This document shows, in pieces, positions 1 through 10,131 of a stretch of DNA of 64,000 nt; the stretch's first letter is position 1, and every line of letters begins with the position of its first letter. Location of the stretch: NCBI RefSeq assembly GCF_037975245.1, contig NC_092572.1:21254489-21318488 (forward strand), written 5' to 3'. The notes beneath the pieces were generated by a model. That model saw only the letters and a program-made list of their open reading frames with translations. It searched no databases and was not told the DNA's origin. Source of the DNA: Apostichopus japonicus (lineage: Eukaryota; Echinodermata; Holothuroidea; Aspidochirotida; Stichopodidae). The position numbers and the translations under genes are program-made.

Positions 1-69
1 TCCCAGGTTTGTGCTTCTCTCAATATACAGCTCAGCTCATAACTTGATAAATATATAAATATATATCGT

Positions 70-319
70 GGAGTGTTAGCTCAGTGGTTAACGCCGGTGC
101 CTTCCAATCATAAGGTCCCCGGTTCGAGTCACTCCAAGATTAATGTATGTCGTCCAGTTACAGAGTTGTTGACAATTCATAATCATGGACGTTAAATATG
201 AATGTTAAGAGACTGACTTCGGTCAGCTTGCGGCTTTGATAAGCCAATGAGGCTTCTCCGCGAGTTCCTGCTTGCAGGAGGATCTAATATACATATACAA
301 ACAAATACATACATATAAG
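70..319 (+). repeat. tRNA-derived SINE, family A, copy 1
   Basis: The first 66 bases (70-135) resemble a tRNA: an A box TTAGCTCAGTGG near 77, a B box GGTTCGAGTC at 121-130, and acceptor-like ends GGAGTG/CACTCC. A unique body follows, containing GACTTCGGTCAGC and GCGAGTTCCTGCTTGC, then an ACAT-rich tail. The same head, body and tail recur at 30664-30913 (minus), and the body and tail at 59868-60033, so this is a dispersed SINE and not a free tRNA gene. Family name not recognised. Confidence 0.85.
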
Positions 320-352
320 GAGTTTTATTTTTCAATCTATAACTTTACTTAC

Positions 353-425
353 CTTGCACACAAACCGGCCGTACGGTAGAAACAGCGAAAAGGATGGCAG
401 CTTTGATGAACAACGTAGAGTCCAT
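353..425 (-). CDS. Signal-peptide exon of a gene running off the left edge (partial)
   Basis: On the minus strand an ATG at 425-423 opens 24 codons plus one base. They encode a typical secretory signal: a short polar start MDSTLFIK, a hydrophobic core AAILFAVSTV, then RPVCVQ. The exon stops at a strong donor (GTAAGT, bases 352-347) in phase 1. The C-type lectin at 5409-12032 has the same design, a signal exon ending in phase 1, so this could be the start of a paralogous secreted lectin, but the remaining exons lie outside the window. The 5' end of the exon is not defined. Confidence 0.6.
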
Positions 426-2982
426 TTCACCCTCTGACCATAGTATAGTACAGTACAGTTTATCAAACAACCTACGAGTGTCTCAAATATCAAAGTCAAA
501 CTCGTAAGAAGCGAAGACAAGTGATAAGGGTTATTTCATCACCATACATTCTCTTATCGATTAACCAATCAGCAGTTTGGTAGGGAGAATACGACCAGTT
601 AACCTATTAGTAAGCTTAAACAAATACAGGGTAATTATGTAATATTCGATTTTAAACCTAGAGACCGTGAAAAAAAAGGGATCTTACCAGGTTAAAATAG
701 TTTAATTTCGCTATCTGAAATACACCTGATCAATATCGAAATTGGACAACAACAATGACAGTTTAATTAGTTACATCGCCTACTCGATTTGTTTTGTTTC
801 TATTTGTGGAGCCTACTTGTCGCAAATTAGTAACGGACATAGGTCGACACCGGAAGACGAAAGTCAATTTCTAACTTTGTACAAAATTGACCGTTCAGGG
901 TCACCGATTTGGGTGCAACTTTTAATTTTGATATATTTTTGCGTCGTGACAAACAAAGTTGTTATTCAGTGCACTGTGTGTACAAATGCCTGAAAGGAAA
1001 ACATGTATTTGGGTTACAATTGTAGAAGTGTAAATATTCTTTGACTTTTATTATGCAAATGAAATGCAAATGAAGTGTTCAGTGGGACGCATAGCTGGTC
1101 ATTACGATTAAGCAATCATGTGTGTTCTTTGTTTTGCTATGCATTTCTCTTTTTGCTCGTATAGAAGCACGGAGCCATTATGTTATAAAGGTCTGTTTTT
1201 CCCATGCGTATAGGTCTCGATCTATATATACCTCATTGAAATCCGTTTCGGCCGAACCAGGCTTGCCTGTTACAATTACAAAATAAAGAAGTCATTATAA
1301 GTCTATGGAAACTACATATTAAGAGGTGTTACTATTTTGCTATGTGTTTGTTCTAACGGTAGATTAAAACAATGTCTTACACAATATTATGGGATGTACA
1401 GACTCGTGGTACACCACTCATGAATCGTGTTTACAAGCCTGGGCGTCACAAACACACGCACAACCCCCCCCCCCCCCCCACACACACATACACGCCAGCA
1501 TGAATGCAAAGGTTATGATTATCATCGAAACCAAAAAGGAAGTTGATGCTAAACCATATTTGTAAATACCCTGTCGCGCATAAGTTCATGAAAGCGCAAG
1601 AATGGTTGGTTTAACTTTAACGTTTTTAATCGATTTCATTTCATCATAAGCAATGACTGAAAGGTTATACAGTATCGTATAAGGTAATGCCGTCCATGCT
1701 AATTGATACAGTGTATAATGCGGGGCAAAAGTCGCCAGTTACGTCAAGTGAAGTATCACGAGTGCCTTCGCAAGGGAATAGACCCTGCACAGGGGCGTAT
1801 CCAGGATTTTCCACTAGGGGGGGGGGGGCGTCAGGCATGAATGATCGCCGTCCTGGGGGATGGGTCTAAGGGGAGGGGTGGACAATTTTTGCTTTCGAAG
1901 AAGGGCTGAAATGCAAAATGGTGCCATATGTGATCCATTTTTCGACCTTAATAATAAGCAACATTTCCAATAAAAATGGACACAAAATGCACAATTTAGT
2001 ATGGCTGGCTGCCAGCCATACTTGTACTTGTAGTACAAGTCACGGCCTCTTCGCTATAGTTAGGTTCTTTATATTGACTAACATGTATTGCTGGTTATAT
2101 TTTGTAATTCTATGTTACGTTGAATGTGGCTAACGGTGGATGGTGGATAACCCTAATGGTGGATAACGCTTGGTAACGCAACGCATCTTGCCTTACACAC
2201 ACTTACCGACAATAGCTCAAAAAAAAAAAAAAAAAATGCGCTACACACCTATATCTCGACGTGGTTCGCTATTTGCAATAATGAATAATTTCGTTGCAAA
2301 ATGTCGATTCAGTTTGCTACAAATTGTTGAAATGATGACTTTCTGATGTGTGAATAGTTTATTATAATATTTTCCTTCAAAATGTTGAATTATTAAAATA
2401 AATGAAGTGATCAATTGATTATTTTACTGATAATTGTTAAATTGATGACATTTGATCAATAATCATTTGAATAATTCACCTAGCAGATTTAAGAAATTCT
2501 TCTTTTTTTTTGTGGAAATTTTTAATATATTAACACAGCAGTCAATCATTTTGTGGCGTTTTTTTTTAAATCATATTTACAAAAGATCTTAACATTTTTT
2601 CATCTTACACCGACTCATTTGGCAATACGGTAATACTTTGATTCATTTGTGTGGCAAATATTGAGGGCGCTAATCTCAATCGTCTTCATAAAATTATGTA
2701 TGATTTTATTAATTTATGATTTTATCATGTTTGCCACATTCAGCTAGCGTATTCAACCCTGACGAGAAAGTGGGGGGGGGGGGGTGATACAGACCGGGCC
2801 CATGGCAATTATGGGGGCCCAAGTCATGTGGGATAAAGAATACTGTTTCTACTTTTTCATTACACTGTTAGAATATGAACGCTTCATGTAAGGGGGCCCT
2901 GGTGACATACTTATCCCGGAGCCCATGCGTTCTGACTTTAGACATTACTGTTGAGTGTCATGTCTTTCGTGTTCCCTTATAC
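426..2982. other. Intergenic; no gene recognised
   Basis: No convincing exon. A poly-C run lies near 1447-1464 and a poly-A run near 2220-2236. From about 1786 there is a transposon fragment starting CAGGGGCGTATCCAGG and carrying the GTCCTGGGGGATGGGTCTAA motif seen in other elements here. Two adjacent hairpins lie at 1999-2039. An open frame of 83 codons at 742-993 lacks an ATG start and is not supported. Confidence 0.5.
1999..2039. repeat. Two adjacent perfect hairpins
   Basis: Bases 1999-2021 form a 10-bp stem (GTATGGCTGG with CCAGCCATAC) and a 3-base loop. Bases 2021-2039 form a second hairpin (CTTGTAC with GTACAAG) and a 5-base loop. They may belong to the transposon fragment that starts about 210 bases earlier. 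Confidence 0.7.
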
Positions 2983-3405
2983 CAGGGTTGTCCAACCTAC
3001 GGCCCGCGGGCCACAGTCCGGCCCGCCGCATGGTTGCGTCCGGCCCGCCGCATGGTTGCGTCCGGCCCGCCAGAGATGCTCTACGGTACGAAATTTTAGT
3101 GAGCAGATTTATTGATAACAATTTGAAGCTATATAATCAATCATTCGAATCTTCTGGGTCCAAAAAACTACATACAGGTCAGTTTGTGTGACACTCTCTC
3201 AGCGGTGGGGGGGGGGGGCGGCTGAACTTTATTCATCTGCTTCATCAGGATAATAAATCAGTGCGCTCCGCGCGCAGTGCTCACATTTTGTTGCCTTGGG
3301 CTTCGGGCAAAAAAATCGAAAAATCGAGCGTAGGGTTCATGCGGCCCCCTCCTTCATCATAATCATTCCATGTGGCTCTCCTCTGCAAAAGGTTGGACAA
3401 CCCTG
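2983..3405. mobile_element. Non-autonomous hAT-type element
   Basis: The two ends are perfect 16-bp inverted repeats (CAGGGTTGTCCAACCT at 2983; its complement ends at 3405). They are flanked by an exact 8-bp duplication CCTTATAC (2975-2982 and 3406-3413). An 8-bp target duplication with CAGGG termini is the known signature of hAT transposons. The interior has no transposase and includes a GC-rich subterminal block with GGCCCGCGGGCC and a 22-bp direct repeat. The perfect ends and duplication suggest fairly recent insertion. Confidence 0.95.
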
Positions 3406-5298
3406 CCTTATACTATCTCTCAGAAAAGGCCGCGGTATTAAAAAAAAAAAAAAAGAGTCTCCCATGAGTTTTCCTGGTTAATCACATAGCACGATGAGTA
3501 TTCTATAATATACACTATACTATATACACTTCCTATGTAAGTACAGTACAGTCTGACGGATTTCTTTTATGAATGATAACAGCGGAATCAACGATACTAT
3601 TGAGGGGAAATCCCACACAGATATATTTAACAAAATCATCAGTTCATGTCAATTAACCAAACGACCTTTTATATTAATCTCTTCTTTTTCTTGAATATTA
3701 CAATACTCGTGTACTTATAAACGCTGTATTAAGGCCTGCAATATCGGTTCAAATAAGAAATCGAGTTCGTTGATACTTGTGCGTATAGAACATCACACAA
3801 ACAAAACACAGGGCCTTGCCAAACAGGCGCGGCATAAAGTGTACCACTAAATCTACTTAAAATTTGAAACACTATTTATATTTGTTTTACAATACGGTAT
3901 TCCATATTCATATATTTGTAATATTTTAAAAGGAAACGATGAGTTCCACACTGTGTACGTTTTGACAAGGTATAGTAAGGTACCTGGTAACCAAATGATT
4001 ATTTTAAGATTTCAAACGGTCTTCCATTCACTCAGAGTCATATTACTTTACTTCAACTACTGCATTTTATTTCTAGCTTCAACCTTCTATAAACAATTTC
4101 ACCTGACGTTTCTCTTTCATGATGTCACTATCGCCCGACCCTTATTCCTACAAACGAAGATATTCTCAAATGTGTGTTGAACATTTACAAAGACAAGGCT
4201 ATTGCGTTTTCCTGGGGCGTGTGGCGTTCGGGGAAGAGAACCACCCATCCAATGAAGACGACCGCTGGCCGTACGGGAAGCGTACGGGAAGTATTGGTGT
4301 CAAATATGCAGTCAGTGAACCAGACGGTCCCTTTGTACTCTTGATAGCACATTGCTTATTCATCTAAATATCCCAAATAATCCGCTGCTTTAATCTGCCG
4401 TCGGCCAACCAAAACTAGTATTAAAGTAGCCAATTCAGTAACATATACGTCAAATTATCAACTTGTCCTATCAACCGCGCCCAATTATTAAAACCGGTAG
4501 ATTTAATTCATACTTAATATCTAACAATAATGTTATCATGTGTTACTCAAACTGATTACATAATGTATCGCGTTCATGATATGTAAATAAAACAAATTAT
4601 CGTCTAACGCCACCAATGGTAGGACGTGACTCACTTATTTGCACATGTATTCAATGGATATCTCTATAACATTCTAGGAAAGCTATTCACAAGCAAGTGT
4701 AGAAGTTGACATAGTATTCGTCTTATGTGTTGTTACATTGTACCAAGCTTACTGTTCTTATATATACTGTACAAAATGCCGTGACATTTGATTAAAGCTA
4801 TTGAAGGACAGGTTTTAAGCATCATATGATTTTATTAATTTTCCCAGTACAATTCTCTCCCGATATATCCAACATACTGGGAATACAAGCGAAATCCTGT
4901 GCAGAGAAAGTCAGAGAGTGTCAAATCCACACGTCTAGAGGTGTCAATTATCGAACATTGCTCACACTAGCTCAAAAACCATGTATGTGGGTGGTGTGGT
5001 GAAAGTGTATATATTTCCCACTTGGGCCATTTTATTGCTGCACCGAGGTCCTCTTGCTCTTTATTTCGCCACTGTTAGCATAATTTAGGTGATTCTGCTA
5101 GATCTAGGCCGATCCATCATTTATGCTTGTTTGGTGCCACTGCCCGTAAAGTGAGTCTTAACTTAGCTTTTGTATCGGGCTTCTCAAACTAAAGGTACTT
5201 TCACCAGTAAACCGGATCAATGGGGAACTGTTTGCGTACAAATATAGTCAAATATGTTATAATGATATAATAGAGAAACATCGGCAGTCTTGATAACA
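3406..5298. other. Intergenic; no gene recognised
   Basis: AT-rich sequence downstream of the lectin gene, read on its strand. Open frames here (for example 4119-4367) have no family motifs, no flanking splice sites and no plausible start context. Confidence 0.5.
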
Positions 5299-5304
5299 TT
5301 TAAT
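5299..5304 (-). promoter_or_regulatory. Candidate poly(A) signal for the C-type lectin gene
   Basis: Reads ATTAAA on the minus strand, about 105 bases after the lectin stop codon. It is the nearest common hexamer, but the cleavage site cannot be seen. Confidence 0.4.
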
Positions 5305-5408
5305 TTGAGATTTCAATCAGCTTAAATCAAACCCTAATACATCGCAGTAAATGTTGATGGCATGGTAAAGCTCGGTATAGCTAATGCATACGGTGCATGT
5401 GATATCAT

Positions 5409-5569
5409 CTAATTTTCACAAATTATTCCATGATCTTTGGTGCAATCGTGGTCCGACCATCTACCATCATCATGTTTGACTCTCCCACAATCTTTGTTTT
5501 CGTCAGAGGTGGTTCCATCCCAATTTGAGTACGACCCGAGGGGTGTTCCGTCCTGCCATATCCAAGCAC
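5409..5569 (-). CDS. C-type lectin exon 4: C-terminal half of the CTLD
   Basis: Acceptor CTCTAG just before 5569; ends at TAG (5411-5409). It supplies residues 286-338, from GAWIWQDG through RWSDHDC to the last cysteine IIC and the terminal EN. Phase 1 entry completes the glycine begun in exon 3. Confidence 0.9.
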
Positions 5570-8500
5570 CTAGAGTGAGGTAACCAAACAAATAATGCAT
5601 ATATAACCAGTCACTTTTGTTATAAGTGTATAACAAAGTGACGTAACAAGGAGTTACATCAATAGCAGACTTGAACGTCGACGGAGCATGAGTTTGGGGT
5701 CTTAGGGTGGGGTATGCGGAGGTGTAGGGTGGACTGTGTATGTGAGACGGCCATGAACTGAAATTTGAGGAAATGTATATGCCAGTATTCCTTTCGTGAC
5801 AAACTGGTTTTTTCCCCCGAATTCCACGGCAATTATAACAGTTTTCATGACCTTCCTCTTTGCCCCTCTTCGTCCCCATACTCCTTCCTACTGATTCCTC
5901 CCAACTGCTTCCTCTGTCAACTTCACTGGTCGTTCATATACTCAACTTTGACGTTGATTATAACCATTTCAACTGATTTATAATGCTGTACAAAAGAAGA
6001 CTAAAGGTTTAACGACAACGATAGAATTGATCTTGGAATGGACTTATTACCTGGCTGCCGTGATATACGGTAACTTTATATAGCTGTTTTTTTTACTTCT
6101 CAGTTGCTATAGAACAGTGGTTCTTTATCTGAGGTGCACGTATACCTTTGCAGTAGGGCTAGGCTATAGGTATACACATAGAGGTGCACGTAAGAACATC
6201 ACAGATTCTACGATACAAACTCATATTAGGACGTTCCATTCGTTCCCCCAATGCAATCGTATTTGTTTGGACCAATTAGATCGTTATGAGTAAGAGAACA
6301 ATATGAATTTTCGTGGGTTTACAAAATTGAACTGATTGCTTGAGAATTATCTTGTTGGAGTTGTTCACATATGAGTATTAACGACTTTACACTGACTTTA
6401 GCTTAATACATATAGCTTAATGTAGTAAGGGCGTGTGCATAGTACACGCCAGTGACCGTTATATGTCAGTGCACTTTACTACTGTCCTGACATTAGCACA
6501 TCGGTTTATGTTGCTATGACAAATGCAGGTGTTGTATGCCTTGCGTCAGGTTTCATTTTATTACCTAGTGTTGTTCTATACATAGCATTTTACTGTCATT
6601 CTTGTTATATTATTAGCGTATTTACATTGTTTGAGACTACAGGGTACCATTTCGAGTTAATTGTTGTTGTTTTCTGTTTAATTTGTATTCATTTGTAACA
6701 ACCTGAGATGACATTTGTTGTTTATTTATTGTTTGGTATGAATGAAGAGGGTTAATCAACGGTCAAGCGCGAGTTTATGGCAGTATTATGCACTCACGGG
6801 ACATGGCGCTATTACTCGGCCTTCGGCCTCGAACATTCCGTGCTTTATAAACGCGTTCGTGCATTGTCCTGCAATAAACGTATAGTAGACAGTCGATTAA
6901 CCCCTAAATAAGCTATCATTTTTGGTATCACGTGAGTGTGAAACCTTTATCGGTTTTTATATCTGAAGTAGGCGTTTACAATACCTCCATAGTAGCATAG
7001 TGTATAGTAACTTATCGTTATGGAGGGTAGATGTGTTAATTCATACCTTCATTTGCGAGGTCATTGAGTCCAATCCAAAAGTGACCACTAAGAACCGTAG
7101 TTTCAGATAATATGAAGTCATTCTCTTCTGGGCTTTCAATCTTAACCAGCTGAGCAGCCATGCCATGGCAAGCGTTTTGAGCTTCGCCCCACGACATCTT
7201 AGTGACGATACTAACGTAATAACAGCTACTACCCCATAACGACCAGTCTGTGGGACACACTGAAACAAACCAGAAGAATGTCAATATACACACTGCAGCT
7301 GATGATATTATTCTTGTTACATTAATCGGACGATAAAATGGCTGTATAGGTGTTATATATATATGGTTTCCACTATATATATATATATAGGATGGATGAT
7401 TGCAGCCGAACATTGTAACAAACATGTTCGCGCACGTTTTGGTGGCCCATAGAGGACGAAAATTGATTTTATGACGTATACGGTATACATAAACAATTCA
7501 CGGCGTATATAGGCGAACATCCATTCGAATATGTGTCTATATACTCCGATTACTTGCCTAAATATAATGGAACTGATCCTCTTCCTATGAAATGGTATAA
7601 CCTGTCTCTTGATATAAGTTTCCATATAAACACACTTACAGATAATTTTTACAGCCTATTCGTCTTTTCTTCAATTTTTGCTTTCTTTATTTGTATTATC
7701 ACCAGGATATATGTGTTTCTGAATTTCTTTTGGAGTCTTTTACAAAGTATTATCAAAGTATAATCAGAGTTCGGAAAATGATCCCTCCCTATATCAGCCC
7801 TTCTCTACTTTCATTGTTTTCATCTCGTGATATATTGTGAAAGTATTGATGACTCTATATTAATAGAGTCGATTAGTTGCTCGCCGATACGCATGGATAC
7901 CGAAACCACCTAGTCACAGTTTATGCTAATCTTAATTCCAAGTAATGTTGACGTTCTACTCATATAGCCAATCAGAATGTAACTCAACATTTGATCGGGT
8001 TTACTTTAGTTCTACCTTCATCGCTTCCTTTGAGATCAACTAATCATCGTACCTCTTGTTGTAGTTGTAGGATCACTTGAAGTACTAGGATCACTGGTAG
8101 TAGTAGGATCACTTGAAGTACTAGGATCACTTGTAGTAGTAGGATCACTTGAAGTACTAGGATCACTGGTAGTAGTAGGATCACTTGAAGTACTAGGATC
8201 ACTTGTAGTAGTAGGATCACTTGTAGTAGTAGGATCCCTTGAAGTACTAGGATCACTTGTAGTAGTAGGATCACTTGAAGTACTAGGATCACTCGTAGTT
8301 GTAGGATCACTTGTAGTAGTAAGGTCTCTTGTAGTAGTAGGGTCACTTGTTGTAGTGACAGGATCACTTGTTATGGTAGAAGCGAGCCCACCGTTTGTTG
8401 TTACGAAATCATTCCAGGTGGTAAACGTTTCTTTGGTGGGGGTCTCCTTTTTTTCGCTCGTAGTTACCTCTGTTGTTTCTCTCTTGGCAGGTCCAGGAGA

Positions 8501-10043
8501 TGACGTTAGTACATGCTTGTCTGGTGTTATATCTTTAGGTGGTGTACACCGAAAAGTGCGCCTCTGTGATGTGTCATCTGTCGAACTTCTAACAGTGGGA
8601 GGGTTCAATGTTGCCGCTTGATACAAGAAGACGAAAAATGAGAAGAGGAAGAAGAAACTACGTAAATGTACTTCTTACAGTAAAAAACCTTTTAAAGGGG
8701 CGGGAGGAAGTAGGAGGGGAGATGGAGGGGGGATGCCAGTGGCTAGTCCCCCCCCAATTGTTTAACTTAGTAGATACTATGCTGAGGTTACACAGATAGG
8801 ACATGGAAAGTTTGAAAATTCCGATTATTTCCTCGGAATTTCAATTTACCAGTACTTTTCGAAACTCAAACTTTTCCTTTATTTGACTGCAATCCGTGGT
8901 AAGGTTTATTTTCTCTAACTTTATTTTTCTTTGTCTGGAAATTCGAATACTTTATATTGATATATCTGCTACTTATCTCAACATATTTGACGTTTACCAA
9001 ACAATTTCGACTTCTTTTTATCGATAAACATTCACCAAATTAAGATATTTCACAACGAAACTCGACTTTTCCTCCAACTAAAGCAACTCCGACTTTCCTC
9101 ATAAAACTATTCAACTATTTCATGTGATAATAATTACGTTTAAGGTGTTAGTAAGTAAATAAAGTGTGTGGGGTGTGTCAGGTGTGTGGGGCTTGGGAGG
9201 GGGAGGTTGCGTTGGTGGGGTGGGGTGACATACATCTTTAGAAATTACTATACTTATTATGGTGTATTATGAAATGAAACATTAAAATGTGAAAAAGAAT
9301 TTTCGTTCTGTTTAATTTTTAATTCTGTTTAATAATTGATTACCGTATTGGGAAGAACATGCTGTAGCTTTCACGCATCATACGCAGTTATTATTGGCAC
9401 TCGAAATTTAAATCAATATCGCGTACTGAAGACCTTCAGTTGAGTAGTTAAAATCATTAAATAATATTCCGAGAATATATATAATTATAGGGCCATTACT
9501 TTTCTTTTCGGTATTGCAACAAATGACGTGATATAAACAGAGACAAAAATCGTTTAATGATCATACAAGTGGAAAGAAGACAAAAATATAAGGAAAAATC
9601 GATACATAAGTCAGAACGTAACACCGCGCCTGATCAGAAAAATCACAAACAACTTTGTGAACGTCTTACGGAGGCTATAGTGCCTCATTTATTATCTCAA
9701 TGGTAATAAAGATATAAAATCGATATATATATATATATATATATATATTATTATTATTATAATTATTAGAGAAAACCAGAGAAATAAGATATGACTCATA
9801 ATTGACAAATAAGTCATGGTTTATTTGGTTTTAATTCCAACATTGCAACTTACACTTGTCAAGCGTCATACTTTCATTGTGTCACATTTTGTACTTTTCA
9901 TTCGACTGCCAAGTATTGCTGACGAAGGTCCCAGGGGGACCGAAAATTCCAATATATTTTCTAAAACTTACTCCTTATTGAGTCATCTTATTTCTCTGGT
10001 TTTCTCTAATAATATTTTCTTTTGGAGTAAACGTGGATTCTCG

Positions 10044-10131
<88 letters not shown>

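Noticed and set aside
70-135. Functional tRNA gene
   Set aside because: The anticodon arm does not pair well, and the head is followed by a body and tail found in other SINE copies.
742-993. 83-codon hydrophobic frame
   Set aside because: No ATG at its start, no splice sites or known motifs; hydrophobic content is expected from AT-rich DNA.
4119-4367. 82-codon open frame
   Set aside because: No recognisable domain, no acceptor or donor, and no poly(A) context.
8044-8367. Leu/Val/Gln repeat frame over the lectin stalk
   Set aside because: It is a same-strand frame shift of the exon 2 minisatellite; the TTTSDP frame has the splice sites and phases.
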